NCBI GenBank assembly: GCA_016185205.1
Contig: JACPOA010000020.1
Span: 62,001 to 126,000 of the forward strand
DNA: 64,000 bases
From: Hyphomicrobiales bacterium
GTDB taxonomy: Bacteria; Pseudomonadota; Alphaproteobacteria; Rhizobiales; Xanthobacteraceae
Direction: 5' to 3'
Part shown: positions 9,246 to 18,906 of the stretch, in pieces
Layout of the letters: every line of letters starts with the position of its first letter
Position numbering within the stretch: position 1 is the first letter of the stretch
The notes under the pieces: generated by a model
What the model was told of the DNA's origin: nothing
What the model saw: the letters and a program-made list of their open reading frames with translations, nothing else
Databases searched by the model: none
Position numbers and translations under genes: made by a program

Positions 9246-9599
9246 CTACGACTGCTTTCGCTCCACCGTCACCGGGGCCAGGCCGGAAAAGCCCAAGGCG
9301 CGCGCGCCAGCGGGCGTCAGATCGATCACGCGGCCGCGCACGAACGGGCCGCGGTCATTGATCCGCACGGTGACGCTGCGTCCGTTGCGCCGGTTGGTCA
9401 CGCGCACCTTGGTGCCGAACGCCAGCGTGCGATGTGCGGCGGTGAGCCCTTCGGGCTTCGCGCGTTCGCCGCTCGCGGTTTTTTCGCCGGCATAGGCATA
9501 GATCGACGCAATTCCAGTTTCGGCCATCGCAGCGGACGAGCAGGCAACAGCAATCACGATGCCGCACAGCGCGGCGCTCAAGCGCACGAACATCAACAC
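9246..9599 (-). CDS. rlpA: RlpA-family septal ring protein (double-psi beta-barrel)
   Basis: A 117-residue exported protein. A signal peptide of about 26 residues (ending AAMAE) precedes a single RlpA domain: [17 protein letters not shown], then [20 protein letters not shown] and [18 protein letters not shown]. RlpA proteins cleave denuded glycan strands and act at the division septum. No lipobox is clear, although Cys20 lies within the signal. There is no SPOR domain, so it is the short form common in Rhizobiales. Confidence 0.9.
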   Translation of the reverse strand: MLMFVRLSAALCGIVIAVACSSAAMAETGIASIYAYAGEKTASGERAKPEGLTAAHRTLAFGTKVRVTNRRNGRSVTVRINDRGPFVRGRVIDLTPAGARALGFSGLAPVTVERKQS

Positions 9600-9806
9600 A
9601 CTCCTGGATTGGCCCCGCCGAAGGCCGCTCTGCTAGGGGCGCGGTCTGGCCGTTTGAAGGCGAGACTGAGGTCATTTCAGGCAGGATGCTGATTGCGCGC
9701 ACGCCCGCGACAAGACGCGCAAGCGGCCCGTGGGGGCTTGTTCCTGCCAGCCAATTTGTTCCACAAAGGCTCCTTCAGTTTCGGTGGTGACGAAGGAGTG
9801 CTTAAC

Positions 9807-10793
9807 GTGGCGACATTCAAGGCGATCGTGATCGAGAAGGCCGACGGTGCGACCCGGGCCGCGCTGACCGATTTCGACGAAGCCAATCTGATGGACGGCG
9901 ACGTCACCGTCGCGGTCGAATATTCCACGCTCAATTACAAGGACGGGCTCGCCCTCACCGGCAAGGCGCCGGTGGTGCGCCGCTTTCCGATGATCGCCGG
10001 CATCGATTTCGCCGGCACGGTGGAAGCCTCCAGCCATCCCGCCTGGAAGCCGGGCGACAAGGTCATCCTCAACGGCTGGGGCTGCGGCGAGACCCATCTC
10101 GGCGGCTATGGCGCCAAGGCGCGCGTGAAAGGCGACTGGCTGGTGCGGCTGCCGGCCAGCATGAGTGCACGCGAGGCGATGGCGATCGGCACGGCTGGAT
10201 ACACGGCGATGCTGGCGGTGATGGCGCTGGAGCGCCATGGGCTCACCCCGGCGCAGGGGCCGGTGGCGGTCACCGGCGCCGCCGGCGGCGTCGGCTCGGT
10301 GGCCATTGCGCTGCTGGCCAAACGCGGCTTTGCCGTGAGCGCGGTCACCGGCCGCCCTGGCGAAGCCGACTACCTCAAGGGCCTGGGCGCTTCCGAGATT
10401 ATCGACCGTAAGGACCTGGCCGGCCCGCCCAAGCCGCTGGCCAAGGAGCGCTGGGCCGGCGCCATCGACGCGGTCGGCTCCACCACGCTGGCCAATCTGT
10501 TGTCGATGACCCGCTACGGTGGGGCGGTGGCGGCCTGCGGGCTGGCGGGGGGCATGGACCTGCCCGGTTCAGTCGCCCCGTTCATTTTGCGCGGAGTGTG
10601 TCTTTACGGCATCGATTCCGTCATGTGTCCGTTGCCCCGGCGCAACGAGGCGTGGAAAAGGCTCGAAACCGAGCTTGACCGCCCCAAACTGGCCGCGATG
10701 ACTCGTGAAATAGCCCTTTCCGGGGTGCCGGAAGCGGCGGCGGCCCTGCTGGCCGGCCAGGTCCGCGGCCGCATCGTGGTGAAAATCGGGTAA
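9807..10793 (+). CDS. acuI: Acrylyl-CoA reductase family protein (AcuI/YhdH)
   Basis: A 328-residue NADPH-dependent medium-chain reductase. Members reduce acryloyl-CoA to propionyl-CoA and protect against this toxic intermediate. The start is GTG 9807 ([14 protein letters not shown]), chosen because AAGGAG lies 8 nt upstream and the length then matches the family. Family marks are [27 protein letters not shown] and the nucleotide-binding [18 protein letters not shown]. There are no catalytic zinc ligands, as expected. The frame remains open 114 nt upstream, but that extension is not family-like. Confidence 0.9.
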   Translation: MATFKAIVIEKADGATRAALTDFDEANLMDGDVTVAVEYSTLNYKDGLALTGKAPVVRRFPMIAGIDFAGTVEASSHPAWKPGDKVILNGWGCGETHLGGYGAKARVKGDWLVRLPASMSAREAMAIGTAGYTAMLAVMALERHGLTPAQGPVAVTGAAGGVGSVAIALLAKRGFAVSAVTGRPGEADYLKGLGASEIIDRKDLAGPPKPLAKERWAGAIDAVGSTTLANLLSMTRYGGAVAACGLAGGMDLPGSVAPFILRGVCLYGIDSVMCPLPRRNEAWKRLETELDRPKLAAMTREIALSGVPEAAAALLAGQVRGRIVVKIG

Positions 10794-10894
10794 CCACGTT
10801 TAGGATTTGGCGACGAACGGCGTGGCATAGTCCGGCAGGCTTTCTGAACCGGCCCTGGTTTTGGTAATCTGTTGCGTCAGTCGGAGTAACGGGG

Positions 10895-11356
10895 ATGTTG
10901 CGTAGTATTGCGTTGACGGTCGGCCTTTTGGCCGCCGTGCCGGCGTTTGCCGGCGAGATGAGTGCCGAGGAAGCGCGCCGCTTCGTGGTCGGCAAGCTGT
11001 TCAACTACACCTGTTTCGAAGGCACGCGCGGCCAGGGCCGCGTCCTGTCCGACGGTTCGGTGGTCGGCTCTATCCAATTCCAGGGTGCCGGTCAGGTGCG
11101 CTACGCGCATATGCCGCCCGGTACGCTCAAGGTGAAGGGCGAGGCGGTGTGCGCCTCGGTGCGCGGGCTGCCGCTGGAGCCGTGCTTCAATCTCCAGCGC
11201 CTCGACGGCAATACGTTCCGCGGTTCGGTCTCGGGGCTGAGCTTCGCCTCCTGCGAATTCACCCGCCACAACACCCGCACCACCGTGACGCATAGCGCGC
11301 ATAATTCGCACCAGCCGCTCGGCCTGCGGCCGTCGTTCACCGCGGATAATCGTTAG
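10895..11356 (+). CDS. Exported hypothetical protein
   Basis: A 153-residue protein with a clear Sec signal peptide (MLRSIALTVGLLAAVPAFAG). The mature part contains four cysteines (near 40, 86, 95 and 118), suggesting disulfides in the periplasm. The C-terminus is His/Thr-rich. The sequence recalls conserved hypothetical proteins of Bradyrhizobium-like bacteria but I assign no function. A purine-rich CGGAG is about 10 nt before the ATG. Confidence 0.75.
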   Translation: MLRSIALTVGLLAAVPAFAGEMSAEEARRFVVGKLFNYTCFEGTRGQGRVLSDGSVVGSIQFQGAGQVRYAHMPPGTLKVKGEAVCASVRGLPLEPCFNLQRLDGNTFRGSVSGLSFASCEFTRHNTRTTVTHSAHNSHQPLGLRPSFTADNR

Positions 11357-11362
11357 CCGCGA

Positions 11363-11851
11363 CTACTCCTTCGCCGGGAAAATCATGCAGGTCGTGGTAG
11401 CGTGGGCATAGAGCTTGCCGGCGCGATCCTTCAGGTCGCCCTCCGAGGTCGCCACCGTGCGGCCGCGATGCACGATGCGGCCTTCCGCGCGCACCGGCCC
11501 GGTGTCTTTGGTGAGCGGCCGCACCAGATTTAATTTCAGCTCCAGCGTGGTCCAGGTATCGCCCTTCGCGAGCGTCGAGAAGATGGCGCAGCCGAGCGCG
11601 GAATCGAGCAGTGTCGCGGCGAAGCCGGCGTGCACCGTGCCGATCGGGTTGTACAGGCGGAATTCCGGCACGCCCTCGAAGACGGCGCGGCCGTATTCGG
11701 CGTCGATCAGGTGAAAGCCCAGTACCTCGCAGATGGGCGCTTGCGGCAGCGTGCCGTCGATGATCGCCTTCACGAAGCCGAGCCCGTCGTAGGTTTTGAC
11801 TGTCTCCGGCGGCACCACGCCGTATTGCGTCCCGCGTTCATTCATTGCCAT
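11363..11851 (-). CDS. PaaI-family thioesterase (hotdog fold)
   Basis: A 162-residue acyl-CoA thioesterase-like protein. The core reads NPIGTVHAGFAATLLDSALG, with the PaaI-type HAGF helix and an Asp in the active-site helix. The LELKLNLVRPL and GRIVHRGRTVATSEGDLKD strands follow. These enzymes hydrolyse aromatic or short acyl-CoA thioesters in the cytoplasm. The start codon lies inside the end of the upstream DUF2339 gene (14-bp overlap), suggesting co-transcription. Confidence 0.88.
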   Translation of the reverse strand: MAMNERGTQYGVVPPETVKTYDGLGFVKAIIDGTLPQAPICEVLGFHLIDAEYGRAVFEGVPEFRLYNPIGTVHAGFAATLLDSALGCAIFSTLAKGDTWTTLELKLNLVRPLTKDTGPVRAEGRIVHRGRTVATSEGDLKDRAGKLYAHATTTCMIFPAKE

Positions 11852-14546
11852 TTCCTGCGCCGGTTGCGTCCGACGTTATAGCCTTGTTCCTCGCTGGAAA
11901 CAGCAACCGCTGGTAAAGCCAGCCGATACCGACCAGTACGGCGCCGAGCCCGATGAACGACAGCGCGCGGAATATGCCGGTCAGCGCCGCCATGTCGATG
12001 ACGAACACCTTGACGATAGTGAACGCGATCACCGCGGCGGAGGCCAGACGCGCCGGCTGCGAGCGCAACATGAATCCCGCGAACAAAAGCAGGATGCCGA
12101 AAACGAGCCAGACCGCGGAATAGGTGTATTGCTCCGCGTCGCTGGTCACCCCGCGCGTGAGAATGGCGCCGTGATACAGCGTGCGCACCTCCAGCCCGAG
12201 GTAAAGCATGGACAGCACGACCGCGCTCGTCGCCGCGATGGTGCGATATCCGAGCGGCCGGCTGTCGCGCGCGACCAGCGCGAGGATCGCCGCCAACAGC
12301 GCAGGGATTCCGTAGCCGAGCAAAATCAGATTGAAGAACGCGCCGCCGACCGGGCGGCCGGTCAACTGCGGATTGAGCGAGACCACGAGGCCGAAGACGA
12401 TTGCCACCAAGGTCAGCAGCGCGATGATCTGCGCGCCGACATCGTGCACGATACTCCTGGTGCGGGCGCGCAGCCGTTCCAGCCCGATCGTCATGGCGAG
12501 GCCGACCGAAACCTGCATGGCAACTTCCGCCAGCGCGGTCGACTGGCGGAATACGTCGCCGTTGTTCATATAGTGGCGGATTTCCAGCAGTGCGAGCAGG
12601 ACGGTGAACAGGATCGCCGCGGAATCGGCCATGCGCGCCGGGACATCGTCGGCCCGCCGCCGCAGCAGATAGCCGGCAGTCCAGAACGAGGCCGCCGGCA
12701 CGCCGTAGCCATAGAGCAGCCAGTTGAGAATCGGCGTGGTGCCGATGTCGTTGCCGACGATGCGCGGCTCATAGCCGACGCGCAGCAGCACCAGCACGAT
12801 CACGGCCGCGGCCAGGTAACGTAACGCCGGCAGCGGGCGCTGCTCGGAAATCCAGGCGATGCCGGGCACCATCAACGCCAGCCCGACGGTGAGCCAGCCC
12901 TTGTCGAGCGCGAGCGTCAGCGCCAGTGCGAGCGAGGCGACCGCGCCGGTGGCGAATACCGCCGCCGATGCGGCAAGGCCGGGGCGCGGCTCGCGTTTGC
13001 TCAGGAGATCGGTGGCGTAGCCATCGAGCGCGGCCAGCAACAGCGCGAGGCCGGCGAAGGGAATCGAGCGCTCGAACTCCGCGATGCGCATGTAGAGCGC
13101 AATCAGGAGCGCGATCGGCGTCACGACCGCGGTTGCGCTCCACAGCAACGCGACCGTCGGATTGTCGGAACGGCCTTGCGCGGCAAAACTCGACAGGCCG
13201 AACAGCGCCGCGAATGCCGCGCCAAGCGCCAGATGCAATCCGGTCGCGGTCGACGGACCGGGAATGGCGCCGCGGGTGACGCCGGGCGCGAGCACCAGCG
13301 TCTCGAACATCGCCGGCACCGCCCAGTGCAACATCATAAAAACGGTCAGTGCTCCCGCCGCCGGCAGCGCCCACAGTGCGGCCTCGCTGCGCCAGGCGAT
13401 GGCGACGGTTGCCGCCGCCAGGATGGTGAAGACCGCGAGCGCCGCGGAATCGTGCGCGCTGCCGATCGCCAGCACGCACACGGCCAGCAGATAGGCGCCG
13501 ATCGCGCCGGAGGAAATCTCGTCGATTTTTCCGGGCGCGGCGGTGGGGCCATAGAGCAAGCCGGAGACGATCAGCGTGGCGACCAGCGCGAAGCCGGCGA
13601 GCGCGTGGAAAAGATGTGCCGCCAGCGCGTCCACGCTCGGATAGTTAACGCCGGGCAGCGTCCAGAGCGCGCCGAGCACCACGGCCGTGATCGCGAGCCA
13701 GCGCCACAGCCGCATGCGCGCCAAGGCAAAGGCGGCGGCGCTGACGATCGCGAGATAGACATAGAGCGCCCAATAGTTCGGCGCGTCCGAGGGCACCAGC
13801 AGCGGGGTGACGAAGGCGCCGGCGACGCCGAGGCCGGCGAGCGCCGGCCCATGCAGCAGCGCCGCCGCCAACGTGGCCAGCGCCACCAGGCCGAGCAGGA
13901 CGAAGGCTGCGGGCGGCGAAAGAAAATCGTAGAGCGCGAAGGCGGCATAGACGGTGGCATAGGCGGTGACGGTGCCGGCGGCGGTGAGGATGCTCGGAAT
14001 GTGCCGGGTTGGAATGGCAATGACGCCGGCGGCGATTTCATTGCGCCGCGCCCATTCGCCGGCGGCGATCAGCAGACCGGCAAATATCGCGGCGAGGAGG
14101 ATGCGCACGCCCGGCCCGAGCAGGCCTTGCTCGATCGAGTAGCGCACCAGGAAGATGGCGCCGAGCGCCAGCGCCAGGCCGCCGATCCACACCACCCACT
14201 GGGTGCCGAGGCGTTCCTCGAGCGTGGTCGACGGTGCCGTTGCTGACGGCATAGGCGTTGCGGACGGCTCCGGTCTGGGCGGCGATGCCGGCGGTGGCAG
14301 ATCGGTGACCGGAGCTTCGATGATCGGCTCGCTGACGGCGAGCGGCGGCTCGACGACGATTGGCTGCGGTTCGGCGGACGGCGCGGGGCGCGCGGCGGGC
14401 GCGCCAGCTTCCAGCGCCATGACACGCAATTCAAGCTGGCGGGCGCGCTCCTTGGCATTCAGCGCATTGACCAAGGCGACGATCGCGAGAACGGGGAATG
14501 CGAGGACAACAACAAGTCCCAGCAAGACCCAAATGACTTCATCCAT
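11838..14546 (-). CDS. DUF2339 large polytopic membrane protein
   Basis: A 902-residue protein. An N-terminal membrane segment is followed by a coiled region (ERARQLELRVMALEAG) and a Pro/Glu-rich linker (about 50-110). About 25 hydrophobic segments then run to the C-terminus. The LEERLGTQWVVWIGGLALAL entry is characteristic of DUF2339. The function is unknown; an envelope role is a guess. It overlaps the thioesterase gene by 14 bp. Confidence 0.88.
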   Translation of the reverse strand: MDEVIWVLLGLVVVLAFPVLAIVALVNALNAKERARQLELRVMALEAGAPAARPAPSAEPQPIVVEPPLAVSEPIIEAPVTDLPPPASPPRPEPSATPMPSATAPSTTLEERLGTQWVVWIGGLALALGAIFLVRYSIEQGLLGPGVRILLAAIFAGLLIAAGEWARRNEIAAGVIAIPTRHIPSILTAAGTVTAYATVYAAFALYDFLSPPAAFVLLGLVALATLAAALLHGPALAGLGVAGAFVTPLLVPSDAPNYWALYVYLAIVSAAAFALARMRLWRWLAITAVVLGALWTLPGVNYPSVDALAAHLFHALAGFALVATLIVSGLLYGPTAAPGKIDEISSGAIGAYLLAVCVLAIGSAHDSAALAVFTILAAATVAIAWRSEAALWALPAAGALTVFMMLHWAVPAMFETLVLAPGVTRGAIPGPSTATGLHLALGAAFAALFGLSSFAAQGRSDNPTVALLWSATAVVTPIALLIALYMRIAEFERSIPFAGLALLLAALDGYATDLLSKREPRPGLAASAAVFATGAVASLALALTLALDKGWLTVGLALMVPGIAWISEQRPLPALRYLAAAVIVLVLLRVGYEPRIVGNDIGTTPILNWLLYGYGVPAASFWTAGYLLRRRADDVPARMADSAAILFTVLLALLEIRHYMNNGDVFRQSTALAEVAMQVSVGLAMTIGLERLRARTRSIVHDVGAQIIALLTLVAIVFGLVVSLNPQLTGRPVGGAFFNLILLGYGIPALLAAILALVARDSRPLGYRTIAATSAVVLSMLYLGLEVRTLYHGAILTRGVTSDAEQYTYSAVWLVFGILLLFAGFMLRSQPARLASAAVIAFTIVKVFVIDMAALTGIFRALSFIGLGAVLVGIGWLYQRLLFPARNKAITSDATGAGNGNE

Positions 14547-14635
14547 GGCACGCCCCCGGGCCGCTTGGCGCGGCCCATGCTAACGGCGCACAAGCCGGGA
14601 GGGAACCAGGCCTGCCGCTCGGTTAGTCTCCCGAC

Positions 14636-15142
14636 TCAGTCGAGATCGAGCCGGAAAGGCTCACCTTCCGCGGCCGATTGGCCGGGGCCGATGGTCTCGA
14701 CCGCGCGCACCATGCGGCCGTCGCGCTTGAGCAGGCGATCGGCGATCGAGACGATGCGCACATTGGGCTGCGCGGTGCGCGAGGCGTGCCTGATGTCCCA
14801 GGCGATCCCAAGTTCGTCGCGCTGCGGATTGAGCGCGCAGGCCGCGACATAGGCGCCGGCGGTCGAGCGGCTGATGCCGGCGAAGCAATGCACCACCAGC
14901 GGCGCCGCGCGATCCCAGGTGCCGACGAAGTCGATCAGCCGTTCGACATGCTCTTGGCCCGGCGCGGTATAGCCTTCCATCGGCGCGGCGATATCGTCGA
15001 CCGCGAGCACCAGATGATTCTCGGGCGCGATGTGGCGCGGCCGCTCGACCCGGTCGGTCAGCCGCAACAACGTGACGATGTGGCGCGCGCCGGTCTCATC
15101 GACGGTGGCGTGCAGGCGGGCGAGCGAACAGACGTGGATCAT
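14636..15142 (-). CDS. Tyrosine phosphatase superfamily protein
   Basis: A 168-residue cytoplasmic protein with the cysteine phosphatase P-loop HCFAGISRS (Cys-X5-Arg). An Asp upstream (LAVDDIAAP) could be the general acid. Such proteins are widespread in Rhizobiales, often listed as dual-specificity or tyrosine phosphatases. The substrate is unknown. It precedes the HD, tag and ygfZ genes on the same strand but is separated from them by 45 bp. Confidence 0.82.
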   Translation of the reverse strand: MIHVCSLARLHATVDETGARHIVTLLRLTDRVERPRHIAPENHLVLAVDDIAAPMEGYTAPGQEHVERLIDFVGTWDRAAPLVVHCFAGISRSTAGAYVAACALNPQRDELGIAWDIRHASRTAQPNVRIVSIADRLLKRDGRMVRAVETIGPGQSAAEGEPFRLDLD

Positions 15143-15187
15143 GATGGCGGCATTGAGCGGGACGTGTTTGTCATATCTATGACTGGT

Positions 15188-15811
15188 CTATTGCAGGCGC
15201 AAAAGCTTTTCGAAGCGCTCGCGAAAGCGCGTTTCGGCGATGCCGGCCGGCCAGGGCGTCAGGTAATCGCGTTCGATCGCGGCGGAAAATTTCGGCGGCT
15301 GGCCGAAGAATTTGCGCGCCTCGTCCTCGGCAAAGCCGGCGAGCCGCGTCGCCTCCAGATAGGCGGCGCACCGGTCGGCCGCCTTGATCAGGCTTTGCAG
15401 CGTCTCCGGCAGTTTCGCCGGCAGCCCGAAGCGCAGATGGATGGCGGCGAGCAGCCGGTGCTCCACCGCCTTGTAGCTGTCGCCGATCACCGCCTTGAAC
15501 GGCGAGATCATGTCGCCGATCACGTATTCGGGCGCGTCGTGCAGCAGCACCGCGAGCCGGCCCTTGGCGTCGAGTCGCGGCACCTTGGCGCGCGCCTGCG
15601 CTTCGACCAGCAGCGAATGCTGGGCGACCGAGTAGATGTGGGCACCCTTGGTCTGGCCGTTCCAGCGCGCGACGCGCGCCAGTCCGTGCGCGATGTCCTC
15701 GATCTCGACGTCGAGCGCCGAGGGGTCGAGCAGATCGAGCCGGCGGCCCGACAGCATGCGCTGCCAGGCGCGCGGCGCTGCCTTTCTCGCGATTTTGCGC
15801 GGTTTGCTCAC
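15188..15811 (-). CDS. HD-domain hydrolase, YfbR-like nucleotidase
   Basis: A 207-residue metal-dependent phosphohydrolase. The HD ligands are visible in IYSVAQHSLLV and LLHDAPEYVIGDMISPFK, with a late Asp in KAADRCAAYLEA. This pattern fits YfbR-type 5'-deoxynucleotidases. The start is taken as GTG 15811, which overlaps the tag stop codon by 4 nt (GTGA), pointing to translational coupling. The frame is open further upstream, but that stretch is only the shadow of tag. Confidence 0.82.
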   Translation of the reverse strand: MSKPRKIARKAAPRAWQRMLSGRRLDLLDPSALDVEIEDIAHGLARVARWNGQTKGAHIYSVAQHSLLVEAQARAKVPRLDAKGRLAVLLHDAPEYVIGDMISPFKAVIGDSYKAVEHRLLAAIHLRFGLPAKLPETLQSLIKAADRCAAYLEATRLAGFAEDEARKFFGQPPKFSAAIERDYLTPWPAGIAETRFRERFEKLLRLQ

Positions 15812-16416
15812 TTGCGCTTGCCAATCTTGGCGCAGGCGGCGTGGCGATGGCAGGTGACCAGATGGTCGTTGACCATGCCGACCGCCTGCATGAAGGCATA
15901 GACGATAGTCGGCCCGACGAACTTGAAGCCGCGGCCGATGAGCTCCTTCGACATCTCGCGCGACAGCGCGGTTTCCGCCGGCACCTGTTTGGTGCTGCGA
16001 AACGTGTTGAGCTTCGGCCTGCCGTCGAGGAAATCCCACAGCAGCGCGGAAAATCCAGGCCCGCTCTCCATGATCTTGAGCCAGGCGCGCGCCGAGCCGA
16101 CCGCGCCCTCGATCTTGGCGCGGTTGCGCACGATGCCGGCGTCCTGCATCAGCCGCTCGATTTTCCTCGGCGTGTAGCGCGCGATTTTCTCCGGCTGGAA
16201 ATCGTCGAAGGCGCGGCGAAAGTTGTCGCGCTTGCGCAGGATGGTGATCCACGACAACCCGGCCTGGAAGCCGTCGAGCACAAGCTTCTCGAACAGCGCG
16301 CGGTCGTCGAATTCCGGCACGCCCCATTCCTCGTCGTGATAGGCGACGTAGAGCGGGTCCTGCTTCGGCCACGGGCAGCGCTTGATCCCGTCGGGATGGA
16401 GAACGGCCGTGCTCAT
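15808..16416 (-). CDS. tag: DNA-3-methyladenine glycosylase I
   Basis: A 202-residue base-excision repair enzyme that removes 3-methyladenine from alkylated DNA. Family marks are KRCPWPKQDPLYVAYHDEEW, GLSWITILRKRDNFR and the zinc ligands: an N-terminal Cys near 14 and His/Cys in CHRHAAC at the end. It overlaps ygfZ upstream by 4 nt and the HD hydrolase downstream by 4 nt, so the three genes form a tight operon. Confidence 0.94.
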   Translation of the reverse strand: MSTAVLHPDGIKRCPWPKQDPLYVAYHDEEWGVPEFDDRALFEKLVLDGFQAGLSWITILRKRDNFRRAFDDFQPEKIARYTPRKIERLMQDAGIVRNRAKIEGAVGSARAWLKIMESGPGFSALLWDFLDGRPKLNTFRSTKQVPAETALSREMSKELIGRGFKFVGPTIVYAFMQAVGMVNDHLVTCHRHAACAKIGKRK

Positions 16417-17303
16417 GACGCAGCCTTACTCTCGCCCGGCCACGCAAACCGCGCCCACGCCGGCTTCACCACGCGGATGGCGATGCCGCCGGCGGTAAGC
16501 TGGGTACCGGCCGCCAGCGCATCGGCGACGCGGTCGAGGCGGAGCAAAGCGAGGCCACGGCCCTTCGCGGTCGAGCCGAGCATGCCTATCTGTTTGTCGC
16601 CCGCCATCACCGGAATGCCGGGCATCGGCGAGTATTCGTCATAGGCGATCGGCACCACGCGGCTGCGCGCAGTGGCGCGATGCTCGACGCGCGAGACGAC
16701 CTCCTGGCCGATATAGCAGCCCTTGTCGAAATCGACGCCGCTAAGCTGATCCATGTCGGCTTCGTGCGGAAAAGTGTCGCCATAGATGAAATCGGTACCG
16801 CCACGCGGCACGCCAAGCGCGATTCGGTGCATGTCGTAGGCGTCCGCGTCGGTGAGGCTGGCGCCGAGATCGGCGGCGGCCTCGGTGGCGAGCTGCGGCG
16901 GCAGCATGATGCGCGTGCCAAGGCCCGGATGGCGCGGATCGGCATAGCAAAGCCCGTATTCGCTGTCGGCGCTGCCCGGCCAGAGCGCCATCACGCCGAG
17001 CGACTGCGACAGGTCCTCGACCGTCACTTTGGCGCGCAGTCGGTAGAAGTTGAGCTTTTCAACCAGCGCCGGCGCCAAGACGCATGGGCAGTCGAGGAAG
17101 AAGCCGCCGCCGTCCTCCGGCGCAGCCTCGACCACGATGAAATCCACGATGATCTTGCCCTGCGGCGTGAGCAGCGCGGCAAACCGGGCCTGGCCGGGGG
17201 CGAGCTTGGCGATATCGTTGGTGGCGAGCCCATTGAGGAAGCGCCGGGCGTCCTCGCCGGCGACCTTGACGACGCCTCGTTCGGGAAGGAGGGCTGCCTG
17301 CAT
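16413..17303 (-). CDS. ygfZ: Folate-binding YgfZ/CAF17-family protein
   Basis: A 296-residue tetrahydrofolate-dependent protein that helps maintain certain iron-sulfur enzymes. The diagnostic motif KGCYIGQEVVSR is present, and GEDARRFLNGLATNDI opens the GcvT-like fold. It is the first gene of the ygfZ-tag-HD operon and is divergent from dihydroorotase, with 103 bp between the starts. Confidence 0.92.
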   Translation of the reverse strand: MQAALLPERGVVKVAGEDARRFLNGLATNDIAKLAPGQARFAALLTPQGKIIVDFIVVEAAPEDGGGFFLDCPCVLAPALVEKLNFYRLRAKVTVEDLSQSLGVMALWPGSADSEYGLCYADPRHPGLGTRIMLPPQLATEAAADLGASLTDADAYDMHRIALGVPRGGTDFIYGDTFPHEADMDQLSGVDFDKGCYIGQEVVSRVEHRATARSRVVPIAYDEYSPMPGIPVMAGDKQIGMLGSTAKGRGLALLRLDRVADALAAGTQLTAGGIAIRVVKPAWARFAWPGESKAAS

Positions 17304-17406
17304 GACGGTTTCTCAAAACCTCTCTGGATAAGTCTCTTGCCAGAACTCACGGCGAAACGTAAGCGCTGTCGGATAAGCCTCAAGTCCCGTTCAGAGCCGA
17401 TCAAAT

Positions 17407-18741
17407 ATGGCCGAACCCTACGACCTGATCCTCAAGGGCGGCACCGTGGTCAATCACGACGGCGAGGCCGCGCGTGACCTCGGGATTCGCGCCGGGCGGT
17501 TCGCCGCCATCGGCGACCTCAGCCGCGCTTCGGCCGGCGAGGTGATCGACTGCCGCGGCCTGCATTTGCTGCCGGGCGCGATCGATACCCAGGTGCATTT
17601 CCGCGAGCCGGGGCTGACCCACAAAGAGGACCTCGAGTCAGGCTCGCTCAGCGCGGTGATGGGCGGGGTCACCGCCGTGTTCGAGATGCCCAATACCGAT
17701 CCGCTGACGGTGAGCGCGGCGGCCTTGGCCGACAAGGTCAAGCGCGGCCATCACCGCATGCATTGCGATTTCGCCTTCTTCGTCGGCGCCACCGCCGAAA
17801 ATACCAGGGAGCTCGCCGAGCTGGAGCGGCTGCCGGGCTGCGCCGGCATCAAAGTGTTCATGGGCTCGTCCACCGGCTCGCTGCTGGTGGCCGACGATGC
17901 CGGACTGCGCGCGGTCTTGAAAGTGATCCGCCGCCGCGCCTCGTTCCACGCCGAGGACGAGCCGCGCCTGAACGAACGCAAGAAGCTGCGCATCGAAGGC
18001 GATGCGCGCTCGCATCCGGTCTGGCGCGACGAGATCGCTGCGCTCAAGGCCACGCAGCGGCTTGTGCGCGCCGCGCACGAGACCGGCGCGCGCGTGCACG
18101 TGCTGCACGTGTCGACCGCGCAGGAGATGGAATTCCTCGCCGGCCACAAGGACGTGGCCTCGGTCGAGACCACGCCGCATCATCTCACGCTGGAAGCGCC
18201 CGGGGCTTACGAGCGGCTCGGCACCAAGGCGCAGATGAATCCGCCGGTGCGCGACGCCGTCCATCGCGCCGGCATCTGGCGCGGCGTCGCACAAGGCGTG
18301 GTCGACGTGCTCGGTTCCGACCATGCGCCGCATACCGCGGCGGAAAAGGCCAAGACCTATCCGGCCAGCCCGTCCGGCATGACCGGCGTGCAGACGCTGG
18401 TGCCGATCATGCTCGACCACGTCAATGCCGGCCGGCTCTCGCTGCTGCGCTTCGTCGACCTCACCAGCGCCGGTCCGGCGCGGCTGTTCGGCATAGCTGG
18501 CAAGGGCCGCATCGCGGCAGGCTATGACGCCGACCTGACAGTGGTCGATCTCAAGCGGCGGCAAACCATCACCGATGAGTGGGTCGCCTCGCGCGCCGGC
18601 TGGACGCCCTACAATGGCGTCGGCGTGACCGGCTGGCCGGTCGGTACCCTGGTGCGCGGCCACAAAGTGATGTGGGAGGGCAGCCTGACCGCTGGGAGCC
18701 AAGGGGAACGCGTGCGGTTCCTGGAAACCTTGGCCAGCTAG
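17407..18741 (+). CDS. pyrC: Dihydroorotase (class I)
   Basis: A 444-residue amidohydrolase for the third step of pyrimidine synthesis, closing carbamoyl-aspartate to dihydroorotate. Metal ligands are visible: VHFREPGLTHKED (HxR), the lysine expected to be carboxylated in GIKVFMGSSTG, His residues in SFHAEDE and HVLHVST, and the catalytic Asp in LGSDHAPHT. The KAQMNPPVR motif supports dihydroorotase over allantoinase, which is the main alternative. Confidence 0.9.
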   Translation: MAEPYDLILKGGTVVNHDGEAARDLGIRAGRFAAIGDLSRASAGEVIDCRGLHLLPGAIDTQVHFREPGLTHKEDLESGSLSAVMGGVTAVFEMPNTDPLTVSAAALADKVKRGHHRMHCDFAFFVGATAENTRELAELERLPGCAGIKVFMGSSTGSLLVADDAGLRAVLKVIRRRASFHAEDEPRLNERKKLRIEGDARSHPVWRDEIAALKATQRLVRAAHETGARVHVLHVSTAQEMEFLAGHKDVASVETTPHHLTLEAPGAYERLGTKAQMNPPVRDAVHRAGIWRGVAQGVVDVLGSDHAPHTAAEKAKTYPASPSGMTGVQTLVPIMLDHVNAGRLSLLRFVDLTSAGPARLFGIAGKGRIAAGYDADLTVVDLKRRQTITDEWVASRAGWTPYNGVGVTGWPVGTLVRGHKVMWEGSLTAGSQGERVRFLETLAS

Positions 18742-18906
18742 CGGCGTTTTCAATGGTGGCCGGGCCTGTCCGGTGACCCGCGAGTTTTCCCCAGCCTTTA
18801 TGCGTTGTGGCTCTGTGGAATTGCAATCGCCGCACGAGAGACTATCACCGGTACCTGCGCACCCCTGTTCGGGCCGCGATTCGCGGGACTTTGGGGTAGG
18901 ACGACA